Positions 22,888-31,428 of a stretch of DNA of 33,536 nucleotides are shown here, piece after piece. Below the pieces are notes generated by a model. The model ran no database searches and was not told where the DNA came from. It saw nothing but the letters and a program-made list of their open reading frames with translations. Every line of letters starts with the position of its first letter. Within the stretch, counting starts at the first letter, position 1. Source of the stretch: Clostridia bacterium (GTDB lineage: Bacteria > Bacillota > Clostridia > Oscillospirales > CAG-272); the NCBI GenBank assembly GCA_017621415.1, contig JAGATD010000015.1, positions 1-33,536 on the forward strand, given 5' to 3'. A program made the translations under genes and the position numbers.

Positions 22888-24555
22888 TCAGTTGCTTTTA
22901 GTATACTTATACCATTTTTGAAATCTTGTGTCGGGGATAAATCCGTGGGAGGAGTTCTGGAGCATATTTGCTTCAAAATCACCGCCAAGGCTGTTTAACA
23001 TAGCAACAATTCCGCCTGCGGGGCAGGTGTCGTCACCGAGACCTATACGGTCTACCTGTACGGGAGCCGTAATAAGGTGGGCAAACTGAGCTGCGTCAAA
23101 GTAGTCCACCCCATCCTCGTATGTGGTAAGATAGGTTTTAACTCTGCCCTCGGTGTGACCCGCAATATTGCAGAATGCGGGAATGTTAGGCAGAATTCTT
23201 TCCACCTCTATTGGGGCTGCCTTTTCGTTAAGCAGGGTGATAAGACCGCCGATGCAGATAGACTGATAACCGCCCATACTGCCTCCCGAGATTATAGCCT
23301 TGCCCGAATATGCATCGGAGAGCCCCTCTATATCACCGCAAAGGTCGGGATTTGCGGCAAAGTGCACCATCTGCAAATCTCTTAATAAAAGGTAGGTCAT
23401 ATAGCAGTCTGAAATATCCTCATATCCTGCGTTTATTTCCTTTCCGCCTCTGCCGTAGTAGTGGCAGACGGTGTTATTAAGATAAGGATAATAGTTATCT
23501 CTGTGGTTGCCAAGCTCGTAGCCGTGGTGGGTGCAGTGAACCGAAATTCTCTCCGGGTGAAGTACAGGCTCTGCGCTGTAAACTCCGTATCCGTCGAAAA
23601 TGTAGTGTATCGGCAGAGACTTTGGCTTTGCGCCCTTTGGCACTGTGATAAATGCCGACGAGTGGCAGGGGCCGGGGGATTTCAGATATACTCTGTAAAT
23701 ATCGTATTTTAGTAGGTCTGTGTCCTCGGGGGCGGATAGCAGATTTTCACGCATTTTTCTAAGGAATTCTTCGTCAACCTTAGTCACCTCATAAAAATTC
23801 TTTTCCGCCATGTTGTATTCATATTTGACAGCGCCCGTGTAGCCGTCAGGAGTCTTACCCAGGTGGTCGTGGGCGAGCATTTTGTCTATCTTTGTGCGCC
23901 AAAAGTCGGCAAAATCCTTGGGTACAGGGTGGGTAGGCAGTATTTTTTCCTTAGAGAAGAGAAGACCGCCGTATCCCCCCTCGCTTCCGATAATAACCTT
24001 GCCGTCGTCTCCCTTAGCAAAGACCTTAAACCTTGCGTGTCCCGGGCTGTCAAGAGTTATTTCAAAGTCAATTTCGGAGGAATTCTTTACCGATTTTGAA
24101 AGAGATTTATATTCATCAGCCACAACATCAAGGGAGATTTCAGGTACCTTAAGAGGGGTGTCGGAGGCATAGCTGTAAAGCGTTGCTACAACTCTTACAC
24201 ACCCTCCCGCCTTAAGGTCAACGGGGGAGACCTCTTTGTCACCAACATAAGCTCTTATGATAAAGTAGCAGCCGTCGGCAAGCTCGGGGTCATCAAACTC
24301 CACAAGGGTCTCTCTTATGTCAAGACCGTGGCGGTTGTTGTATGCGTTAAAGAATTTGTCAATTAAGATATCAAGACTCTCGCCCTCATCTGTTGTAAGC
24401 TCCAGCGCCTCTTTTTTAAAGCTTTCATCCTTGTCAAAGCGGAGCCTTGCGTTATAAAGCACGTTAAGCTCAGAGGTTGTCGTTTGGGTAAATGGATTCC
24501 ATTTGCCTATTATTTTTTTGTAGGCTTTATATGCCTTTTCTGCTGCAGATAACAT
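22888..24555 (-). CDS. CE7-like (acetyl xylan esterase family) hydrolase, downstream paralog
   Basis: A 555-residue protein. Residues about 1-100 are helical, 110-205 form an Ig-like beta region (VRVVATLYSYASDTPLKVPEISLDVV), and 210-555 are an alpha/beta hydrolase of the acetyl xylan esterase / cephalosporin C deacetylase type. The catalytic triad is visible: Ser426 in GGSMGGYQ, Asp508 in GLGDDTCPAGG and His537 in SSHGF. The family usually ends the triad in an HE pair; here it is HG. No signal peptide is present, so it should act on imported acetylated sugars or other esters in the cytosol. The paralog lies 36 bp upstream and both probably form one transcript. Confidence 0.78.
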   Translation of the reverse strand: MLSAAEKAYKAYKKIIGKWNPFTQTTTSELNVLYNARLRFDKDESFKKEALELTTDEGESLDILIDKFFNAYNNRHGLDIRETLVEFDDPELADGCYFIIRAYVGDKEVSPVDLKAGGCVRVVATLYSYASDTPLKVPEISLDVVADEYKSLSKSVKNSSEIDFEITLDSPGHARFKVFAKGDDGKVIIGSEGGYGGLLFSKEKILPTHPVPKDFADFWRTKIDKMLAHDHLGKTPDGYTGAVKYEYNMAEKNFYEVTKVDEEFLRKMRENLLSAPEDTDLLKYDIYRVYLKSPGPCHSSAFITVPKGAKPKSLPIHYIFDGYGVYSAEPVLHPERISVHCTHHGYELGNHRDNYYPYLNNTVCHYYGRGGKEINAGYEDISDCYMTYLLLRDLQMVHFAANPDLCGDIEGLSDAYSGKAIISGGSMGGYQSICIGGLITLLNEKAAPIEVERILPNIPAFCNIAGHTEGRVKTYLTTYEDGVDYFDAAQFAHLITAPVQVDRIGLGDDTCPAGGIVAMLNSLGGDFEANMLQNSSHGFIPDTRFQKWYKYTKSN

Positions 24556-24591
24556 TTTTTCACCTGTAAATGTAAATATTTGTTTTCAAAA

Positions 24592-26265
24592 TCAATCAAA
24601 CGAATATTTAAACCACTTTTGAACGTCAGGCTCGGGAAGAAAACCGTGGTCCGAGCCTTGCAGGAAGTTTATCTCCTTGTGAACACCTTTTTTTATGTTG
24701 TTAAACATTGCGACGATTCCGTTAGGCGAGCAGGTCTTGTCACCAAGTCCCACTCTCGGAATAGTTACGGGCACGTCAATAAATGCCGAAAGATGCGCAG
24801 CATCAAAATACTCCATTCCCTCGGTGTAGTAGGTCATGCAGGGAACTCTGTTATCGGTTCTGCCCGCAAGATTGCAGAATGCGGGAATATTCGCATTTGC
24901 GCTGAGGAGCTTAAAGGGGGCACTCTTTTTTACAAGGATTGTGAGGAGCGCCGCCGTGCATATCGCCTGATAACCGCCCATGCTGCCTCCGGTAAGCCTT
25001 ACCTCACCGTTCCATATATCGTGAAGCCCCTTTATCATAGATGAAAGGGCAGGATCGGTGACAAATCTTATCGCCTGCAGGTTTCTTAGGTGGAGATAGA
25101 TCATATAGTTATCGTTCAAGTCCTCATAGAGGGAATTGGGCTTTCCGTCACCGAGACCGTAGTGCATACAAACGCCCTGCCTTAGCTTCATATAGTAGCC
25201 CTCGAGGGGTCTTGGAAGCTTGTAGCCGTGGTGGGAGCAGTGCAGACAGATGCAATTTTTGCTGTATGCGGGGGATGAGGGATAAGCCGAGTAGCCGTCA
25301 AAGGACACCTGAAGATAAAGGCTTTTCGGGTCAGCGCCCTTGGGTACTGTAAGGTAATTTGCCGAGTGGCAGGGGCCGGGCGCTTTGAGGTTAAGCTCGT
25401 AAAAATCAAAGCTCTCGAGCATCTGTTCGGTAATGTTGCCGATCTTGTAATCTCTGAGCATTCTGACGTAATCCTCGTTAAACTTTACAAGCTCAAAGTG
25501 ATTTTCCTTTGGCATATCGTATTCGTATTCAACAAGTCCCTCGTAGCCGTCGGCAGATGTGTCGGTGGGGTAGGTTTTCATAAGGCGGTCGATAGCCCTG
25601 TTCCAGAATTCATAAAGGTCGGAAGGCGGCTTCTTGGTTAAAGAAATTTCCTGCCAGTCAAAGAGCGCTCCGCCAAATGCTGTGTCAAAGCCCAGAATAT
25701 TCTTTCCGCCCTCGTCTACCGCATTGGCTCTGAAATAGACCCAGCCGGGGCGTGAGAGGCTGAATTCTATCTCTAAGGTGTCGGTGCTTTCGGCAAAGCC
25801 CTCGCGCTTTTCACCGTCGTCGGTCATAATTATGTACCATATTTTTTGGGTTTTGAGAGGCGCGTGCTCCGCATGGCTGAAAAGCTTGATTTCAGCGTGA
25901 GCTATGTCTCCTACGTTAAATTCTGTCGGAGCGGTGGGGATAAGCTCTTCGCCAAGCTTTTTGTATGTATCAATAACAAAATAAGCTCCCTCGGCAAAGT
26001 CAGGGTCGAGAAATTCGGTAAGAGTTTCCCTTATTTCAAGTCCGTGGCGGGCATTGTAGCCGGTAAAATACTTTTCAATAAGAGCGCTGATAGTTTCTCC
26101 CTCCTCGGTAACAAAGGAGTCAAGCTCCCTTTTATACTCGGGGTCGCGCTTCATTCTGCATTCTATGTTATAAATGACATTAAGCTTTGCGGTGGTAACC
26201 TGAACAAAGTTCATTTTAGCGGTTCTCTTATATGCCTCATATGCCTTTCTTGCAAGCTCGCTCAT
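24592..26265 (-). CDS. CE7-like (acetyl xylan esterase family) hydrolase, upstream paralog
   Basis: A 557-residue paralog of the next gene with the same layout: a helical N-terminus opening SELARKAYEAYKR, a beta region at about 115-205, and the hydrolase domain. The triad residues are Ser428 in GGSMGGYQ, Asp509 in GLGDKTCSPNG and His540 in SDHGF. Shared segments include LKAPGPCHSANYLTVPKGADPKSL, SHHGYKL and the C-terminal QKWFKY. The two proteins are clearly diverged, so the duplication is not recent and the substrates may differ. AAAGGAG precedes the start, and a good promoter lies 43-72 bp upstream. No signal peptide is seen. Confidence 0.78.
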   Translation of the reverse strand: MSELARKAYEAYKRTAKMNFVQVTTAKLNVIYNIECRMKRDPEYKRELDSFVTEEGETISALIEKYFTGYNARHGLEIRETLTEFLDPDFAEGAYFVIDTYKKLGEELIPTAPTEFNVGDIAHAEIKLFSHAEHAPLKTQKIWYIIMTDDGEKREGFAESTDTLEIEFSLSRPGWVYFRANAVDEGGKNILGFDTAFGGALFDWQEISLTKKPPSDLYEFWNRAIDRLMKTYPTDTSADGYEGLVEYEYDMPKENHFELVKFNEDYVRMLRDYKIGNITEQMLESFDFYELNLKAPGPCHSANYLTVPKGADPKSLYLQVSFDGYSAYPSSPAYSKNCICLHCSHHGYKLPRPLEGYYMKLRQGVCMHYGLGDGKPNSLYEDLNDNYMIYLHLRNLQAIRFVTDPALSSMIKGLHDIWNGEVRLTGGSMGGYQAICTAALLTILVKKSAPFKLLSANANIPAFCNLAGRTDNRVPCMTYYTEGMEYFDAAHLSAFIDVPVTIPRVGLGDKTCSPNGIVAMFNNIKKGVHKEINFLQGSDHGFLPEPDVQKWFKYSFD

Positions 26266-26307
26266 AATGATTTCTCCTTTAAAATAAATAAAAATACAAC
26301 TGTAACA

Positions 26308-26337
26308 ATTATATAATAGCTCTTATTTTAAAGTCAA
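26308..26337 (-). promoter_or_regulatory. Promoter of the esterase pair
   Basis: On the minus strand TTGACT (26332-26337), an 18-bp spacer and TATAAT (26308-26313) precede the first esterase gene. No sugar-regulator site is obvious. Confidence 0.75.
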
Positions 26338-26382
26338 GCACTTTTTAAAAAAATTAAACGAAAAAAATAAGCAAAAATGAAC

Positions 26383-26413
26383 AAAAAGAGCGACCCGTAT
26401 CTCAGGGCCGCTC
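26383..26413 (-). terminator. Terminator of the P-type ATPase gene
   Basis: On the minus strand GAGCG-g-CCC pairs with GGG-t-CGCTC around an 8-nt loop and is followed by TTTTTGTT. It separates the ATPase gene from the esterase promoter. Confidence 0.8.
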
Positions 26414-26422
26414 AAATATTAT

Positions 26423-29065
26423 TTATGCTCTGCGCTTTGCTATACCGCGCTGAATGAGTTTAACTGTTTCAACAACAGGAATAACAACAAATCCAAGTCC
26501 GATAGCAATAAGGTACTCGGTAATTCCCACAGCCGCAAAGCCGAATGCGCCTGCAATGAAGGGGACCTCGCAAACAAGAGTTGTCGCAAGAAGCGAGCCG
26601 ATAGCCGCTATCCAGAGAGTCTTGTTGTGAGAGCGGAGGCCAAACATTGAGCCTCGCTGAGAGCGCATATTAAAGCTGTGGAATATCTCAGCCATAGACA
26701 TAGTAAGGAATGCCATAGTCATACCGTGAGCGCTATTCATAACCTGAATGCTTCCGCTTTCGAAGAACACACCGATAAAGTAGGAGACAATAACAAGCAG
26801 AGTAACAAGAGCGCCCTGATATGCAACGTCAATACCCATACCGTCAGAGAATATGCCCGCCTTTGCCGACCTGGGCTTACGGCGCATAATGCCGGGCTCT
26901 GCCCTTTCCATTCCGAGAGCGAGAGCGGGGAAGCAGTCGGTTACAAGGTTTATCCAAAGCAGGTGAACAGGCTCAAGGATGGTAAAGCCGATAAGCGTTG
27001 CGGTAAAGATTGCGAGAACCTCGCTCATGTTTGAGCCGAGGAGGAACTGAATAGCCTTGCGTATATTGTCGTAAATACGTCTGCCCTCTTCAACAGCGCC
27101 TACGATAGTTGCAAAGTTGTCGTCAGCCAGAACCATATCAGCAACATTCTTTGTAACGTCGGTGCCTGTGATACCCATACCGACACCGATGTCGGCGCTC
27201 TTGATTGAGGGAGCATCGTTTACACCGTCACCTGTCATTGCGGTAACATAGCCTGCATTTCTCCAGGCATTAACGATTCTTGTCTTATGCTCGGGCTGAA
27301 CTCGGGCATAAACGCTGATGTTAATAAACTCCTTGGCGAACTCCTCGTCGCTCATTTCGTTAAGCTCGGCTCCTGTGATAGCGCGTGTGCCATCGGTTAT
27401 AATTCCCAGCTCCTTTGCAATAGCAACAGCGGTGTCAACGTGGTCGCCTGTAATCATAATGGGGCGAATACCTGCGCCGCGGCATTCAACTATGGCGTCT
27501 TTTACCTCGGGGCGCACAGGGTCTATCATTCCCGCAAGACCTGTGAAGCAAAGCTCATTTTCAAGCGCGTCTGCCTCGTAAGATACAGGCTCGGAATCGT
27601 ATTTTCTTTCAGCACAGGCAAGGACTCTCAGTGCCTTGTCCGCCATAGCCTTGTTTGCCTTAAGAATTTCAGCCTTGTATTCCTCGGTCATGGGAACGGG
27701 CTTGCCGCCATTAAGGTAATGAGTGCATCTGCCGATAATAACATCGGGCGCGCCCTTTGTGTACTGTACAAATCCGGTGTCGGTTCTGTGAACTGTTGAC
27801 ATCATCTTTCTGCCTGAGTCAAAGGGAGCTTCGCCCGAGCGGGGATAGCTTGACTTAAGCTGATTCTTACGAAGTCCGAGCTTGTCAGCCCAGACAACAA
27901 GAGCTGCCTCTGTGGGCTCGCCTGTGACATTTCCGTCAGCGTCAATTTCAGCATCGCAGCAGAGCGCCATAGCGGTTGCAAGTCCCGCCTCGCTGTCGCC
28001 AAAGTGGTCAACAACGGTCATCTTGTTCTGCGTAAGCGTACCTGTCTTGTCCGAGCAGATTATCTGAGCGCAGCCCAGAGTTTCAACAGCGGTAAGCTTT
28101 CTTATAATTGCATTTCTCTTTGACATATTGGTAACGCCGATAGAGAGAACAACGGTAACAACCATCGCAAGTCCCTCGGGAATTGCCGCAACGGCAAGAG
28201 AAACGGCTATCATAAATGAGTGAATGGCAAGAGAGGGAGAAATTTCGCCCGCTCTGATAAGCTGAACACCGAAAACAATAACGCAAATTCCAAGCACAAG
28301 CCAGGTGAGGATCTTAGAAAGCTGATTAAGCTTTATCTGTAAGGGGGTTTCGCCCTCTTCCGCCTGCTGGAGCGCGCCTGCGATCTTACCCATCTCGGTA
28401 TCCATGCCTGTTGCGGTCACAACCGCGGTGCCTCTTCCGTAAACTACGGTAGAGCCCATGTAGAGCATATTCTTACGGTCGCCTAAAGGAACGTCCTTTT
28501 CGTTTTCCTTAAGGTTTATTATGTCAATAAACTTTGTAACCGGAACAGATTCTCCTGTAAGCGCAGCCTCTTCCACCTTAAGGCTTGCGTTCTCAAGAAT
28601 TCTTGCGTCTGCGGGAACGGCATCTCCCGCCTCAAGGAGAATTATGTCACCCACAACAAGGTCTTCGCTGTGAATAACCTGAACACGTCCGTCACGCACA
28701 ACCTTTGATGTTGCGGCAGACATCTCTTGCAGCGCCTCAATTGCCCGCTCGGCCTTGCTTTCCTGGTATACACCGAGAACCGCATTCACGATTACAACCG
28801 CGAGTATGATGATAACGTCGGCAAAGCTCTCGTTTTCAATAACCGCAAGAACGCCGCTAATCACCGCTGCCGCAAGGAGAATAATAATCATAGGGTCGGC
28901 AAGCTGCTCAAGAAATCTTCTTATAAGTGATTTTCCCTTTGCTGCGGCAAGCTTGTTTTTTCCGTTGGCTTCAAGTCTTTTTGCGGCTTCATCTGACGAA
29001 AGACCCTGCTCGGATGCTCTAAGCTCTGAGAGAACACGGTCCTTATCTTCAAGATAAAATTTCAT
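26423..29065 (-). CDS. Calcium-transporting P-type ATPase (P2 type)
   Basis: This 880-residue P2-type ATPase resembles bacterial PMCA/SERCA-like Ca2+ pumps. In order: the cation ATPase N-terminal domain, the actuator loop TGES (170-173), the membrane-4 ion site PEGL (296-299), the phosphorylation site DKTGT (Asp339), KGAPD in the nucleotide domain, TGDGVNDAPSIKSADIGVGMG, and membrane 6 WINLVTDCFPALALGMERAE with the Asn/Asp ligands. It exports Ca2+, or possibly Mn2+, at the membrane. AAAGGAAAG precedes the ATG. It is a single-gene transcript with its own promoter and terminator. The PEGL/NLVTD set favours calcium over Na/K. Confidence 0.93.
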   Translation of the reverse strand: MKFYLEDKDRVLSELRASEQGLSSDEAAKRLEANGKNKLAAAKGKSLIRRFLEQLADPMIIILLAAAVISGVLAVIENESFADVIIILAVVIVNAVLGVYQESKAERAIEALQEMSAATSKVVRDGRVQVIHSEDLVVGDIILLEAGDAVPADARILENASLKVEEAALTGESVPVTKFIDIINLKENEKDVPLGDRKNMLYMGSTVVYGRGTAVVTATGMDTEMGKIAGALQQAEEGETPLQIKLNQLSKILTWLVLGICVIVFGVQLIRAGEISPSLAIHSFMIAVSLAVAAIPEGLAMVVTVVLSIGVTNMSKRNAIIRKLTAVETLGCAQIICSDKTGTLTQNKMTVVDHFGDSEAGLATAMALCCDAEIDADGNVTGEPTEAALVVWADKLGLRKNQLKSSYPRSGEAPFDSGRKMMSTVHRTDTGFVQYTKGAPDVIIGRCTHYLNGGKPVPMTEEYKAEILKANKAMADKALRVLACAERKYDSEPVSYEADALENELCFTGLAGMIDPVRPEVKDAIVECRGAGIRPIMITGDHVDTAVAIAKELGIITDGTRAITGAELNEMSDEEFAKEFINISVYARVQPEHKTRIVNAWRNAGYVTAMTGDGVNDAPSIKSADIGVGMGITGTDVTKNVADMVLADDNFATIVGAVEEGRRIYDNIRKAIQFLLGSNMSEVLAIFTATLIGFTILEPVHLLWINLVTDCFPALALGMERAEPGIMRRKPRSAKAGIFSDGMGIDVAYQGALVTLLVIVSYFIGVFFESGSIQVMNSAHGMTMAFLTMSMAEIFHSFNMRSQRGSMFGLRSHNKTLWIAAIGSLLATTLVCEVPFIAGAFGFAAVGITEYLIAIGLGFVVIPVVETVKLIQRGIAKRRA

Positions 29066-29112
29066 TTTCTTTCTTTCCTTTCCAATATGTGGGTGTAAAT
29101 ACCTACCCTAAA

Positions 29113-29141
29113 ATTATACATCCGTTATAATTGTTAGTCAA
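29113..29141 (-). promoter_or_regulatory. Promoter of the P-type ATPase gene
   Basis: On the minus strand TTGACT (29136-29141), a 17-bp spacer and TATAAT (29113-29118). The leader contains GGGTAGGTATTTACACCC, an imperfect palindrome of unknown meaning. Confidence 0.78.
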
Positions 29142-29169
29142 GCAAAGAATTGTTAAAGATTGTTAAATA

Positions 29170-30165
29170 TTACACAATTTGTTTAATTTTATTTAAAAAC
29201 TCCTCGTAGCTCATGCCGGAGCCGTTCTCAACCTGTTCCCAAAGCTCTTCGAATTTTTCTGCCCTGAGCCTGGAGATAAGAAAATTCTCGATCCAGTAGA
29301 GAAATTTTGTATTTGGTGACAGATGTTCGAGAGCCTTCATTTTTTTGTACATTGGCGCGCCGTCTGAGGCATCTCTCCAGGTGTCAACAAAGGCTATGTC
29401 AAAATGCTCGCTGGGCATCAGCTTTTCAGCATATTCAAAGGCGTCAGCCTCTACTATTTTCACCTTTTCCTTATGGGGGAACTGGGGCAGAATATGCTTT
29501 TTAAAAAGCCTTATTACGTCGGGACTTTTTTCTATGACGGTAATAGACTCGACCGTCTCCTTTTCAGACACCATGTATGCGTAATATCCAAGCCCGAGAC
29601 CAAAGGTTACAACTCTGCCGAATGCCGCTTTTATAGCCTCCTCCGAGGTGTCAAGGTCAACAGGCGTCAGCGTCATCCATTCGTTGCCTCCCTCAAGCAC
29701 TGCGGGAAAGCGGAATTCCTCGGTAAAAAAGCCCAGCGGCGGAATCTCGGTGAAATCTGTGTTTAATATCATATCGTCGCATATAACGGCCCGATAGGGA
29801 GCATAAGATTCCCATTTTATCTCCCAGTTCCCGTCTTTTATGTCGGTAAGCTTTATGTTCTTGTAATACGGGTCGTTTTCGTACTTCTTTCTGTCAAGAA
29901 GCCTTACGGACGGTGTGAGGTAATCCTTAATAAGCCGTCTGTCATGGGCGCCTCGGTCAAAATCCAGCCCGAAAATCTCTGAGAGCAGGGCAACCAGCGC
30001 CTCCTTTTTTGAAATACTGCCGTCATCGGTCAAGGTGTCTATCATTTCCTTTGTGATAGCCTCGGGACATCTCTCAAGATACACAGCATAAAGCCTTGTT
30101 ATCTCGTAATTATTGTCAAATGTTTCTCTGAGTCTCGATATTTTTGGGTCCTTATAAATCTGCAA
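29170..30165 (-). CDS. Spermidine-synthase-like SAM-binding protein
   Basis: A 331-residue protein whose C-terminal half (about 180-300) has a class I SAM-binding fold: the glycine loop FGLGLGYY (188-195), the acidic residue Glu212 after strand 2 (VIEKSP), and EADAFEY (239-245). The order resembles the spermidine synthase / methyltransferase fold. The N-terminal 180 residues are helical and unrecognised. The start codon is TTG, with AAGGAG 7 nt upstream. It stands alone with a strong promoter. No polyamine genes are nearby, so the substrate is open. Confidence 0.65.
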   Translation of the reverse strand: MQIYKDPKISRLRETFDNNYEITRLYAVYLERCPEAITKEMIDTLTDDGSISKKEALVALLSEIFGLDFDRGAHDRRLIKDYLTPSVRLLDRKKYENDPYYKNIKLTDIKDGNWEIKWESYAPYRAVICDDMILNTDFTEIPPLGFFTEEFRFPAVLEGGNEWMTLTPVDLDTSEEAIKAAFGRVVTFGLGLGYYAYMVSEKETVESITVIEKSPDVIRLFKKHILPQFPHKEKVKIVEADAFEYAEKLMPSEHFDIAFVDTWRDASDGAPMYKKMKALEHLSPNTKFLYWIENFLISRLRAEKFEELWEQVENGSGMSYEEFLNKIKQIV

Positions 30166-30195
30166 TTTGCTGCTCCTTGTTTTTTTAATGGTTTT

Positions 30196-30224
30196 ATTTT
30201 ACAATATATCTTTGTGTATGTCAA
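30196..30224 (-). promoter_or_regulatory. Promoter of the SAM-binding protein gene
   Basis: On the minus strand TTGACA (30219-30224), a 17-bp spacer and TAAAAT (30196-30201) lie about 30 bp before the TTG start. Confidence 0.75.
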
Positions 30225-30298
30225 GAAAGAAGCTGTTTTTATACATTGAGAAAGAAAAAATAATTTCAAAACAAATTGCAAAAAAAATGTTAATAAGC

Positions 30299-30335
30299 TT
30301 GACATCTTGTCAAAGCAGTGATAAAGTGATATAGT
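30299..30335 (+). promoter_or_regulatory. Overlapping promoters and palindrome upstream of mscS
   Basis: TTGACA (30299-30304) with TAAAGT (30322-30327) and TTGTCA (30307-30312) with TATAGT (30330-30335) both have 17-bp spacing. TTGACA-tct-TGTCAA (30299-30313) is a palindrome close to the one at the TetR promoter. A repressor bound here would block both. Confidence 0.55.
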
Positions 30336-30359
30336 AAATCAGAAAGGAGAATTATAAAA

Positions 30360-31178
30360 ATGAATTTTGAACAATTGCTTTCTTCGCTTGCCTCTTGGGC
30401 TGTCAACGTGGGATTAAAGATTGTTATCGCGCTTGTTATTCTCGTGGTTTCATTCAGAGTAGTAACAATCGTTACCCGCAAGATTGAAAAAAAGCTCATT
30501 AACGGAAAGCCTCATCTCGACAAGACTCTTGTGTCTACCTTGTTTTACGTTTTAAGGATAGTAGTAAAGTCTTTAATTGTGGTATGCTTGATAGGATATC
30601 TGGGAATTGATACCAGCGGACTTACCGCGCTGTTTGTATCCTTTGGTGCATGCGTGGGACTCGCTGTAAACGGCGCTCTTTCCAACCTTGCGGGAGGTGT
30701 TCTTATTATCGTAACCCGTCCCTTTAAGATAGATGACTATATCGAGGCGCAGGGCATGAGCGGTACTGTCGAGGACATTCACATAACTACCACCAAGCTT
30801 CGCACACCCGACAACAAGGTAGTTTATATCCCCAACGGACCTCTTTCCTCCGGAACAATAATCAACTATTCCGAAAAAGAGCTGCGCCGTGTTGATTTCA
30901 ACTTCTCCATTAGCTATCAGAATGATTTTGAAAAGGCTAAGGCTCTCGTTATGGACATTCTTAATGCCCACGAGCTTGTACTTAAAGACCCCGAGCCTTT
31001 TGTAAGAGTATCATCTCATGCGGACAGCAGCATAACCGTTACCGCCCGCGCTTGGGTAAAGAATGCCGACTATTGGACTGTTAACTTTGATGTTCTTGAG
31101 AGCGTAAAGGCTTCGTTCGACGCAAGCGGAATTGAAATTCCTTACAATCAGCTTGACGTACACGTAAAGCAGGGCTAA
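30360..31178 (+). CDS. Mechanosensitive ion channel of the MscS family
   Basis: A 272-residue small-conductance channel that opens under membrane tension and releases solutes in osmotic downshock. An N-terminal amphipathic region and about three spans (about 15-120) end in the Gly/Ala-rich pore helix GACVGLAVNGALSNLAGGVLIIVTRPF. The beta domain follows (IDDYIEAQGMSGTVEDIHITTTKLRTPDNKVVYIPNGPL), then the C-terminal alpha/beta domain. Length and order match YggB/MscS. AAAGGAG precedes the ATG. It is a single-gene transcript with a terminator at 31197. Confidence 0.95.
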   Translation: MNFEQLLSSLASWAVNVGLKIVIALVILVVSFRVVTIVTRKIEKKLINGKPHLDKTLVSTLFYVLRIVVKSLIVVCLIGYLGIDTSGLTALFVSFGACVGLAVNGALSNLAGGVLIIVTRPFKIDDYIEAQGMSGTVEDIHITTTKLRTPDNKVVYIPNGPLSSGTIINYSEKELRRVDFNFSISYQNDFEKAKALVMDILNAHELVLKDPEPFVRVSSHADSSITVTARAWVKNADYWTVNFDVLESVKASFDASGIEIPYNQLDVHVKQG

Positions 31179-31196
31179 TCGGTGCGTTAAAAAGAT

Positions 31197-31244
31197 AAAA
31201 AGCAGATCAGAGCTTTAATTACTCAGGCTCCGGTCTGCTTTTTT
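31197..31244 (+). terminator. Terminator after mscS
   Basis: AAAAAGCAGA pairs with TCTGCTTTTTT around a structured loop and ends in a T run. Confidence 0.78.
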
Positions 31245-31339
31245 GATGATATTTTACATTAAAAAATTCAAGCATGTAAATGATTCGTAGAGTTTTTTAT
31301 TGAAAACTACCAAAAAACATTAAATGCAGGTTTTATTTA

Positions 31340-31368
31340 TTGACAAAAGGTATTATTTGTACTATAAT
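31340..31368 (+). promoter_or_regulatory. Consensus promoter of the 4,6-dehydratase gene
   Basis: TTGACA (31340-31345), a 17-bp spacer and TATAAT (31363-31368) match the vegetative consensus exactly. The predicted start near 31375 supports coding starts at 31414 or 31429 rather than 31378. Confidence 0.88.
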
Positions 31369-31428
31369 ATAAGGTAATTGAAACAAAAGCTTGCTTTTGG
31401 ATACAAAAGACATATGAATGAGGTTTTT

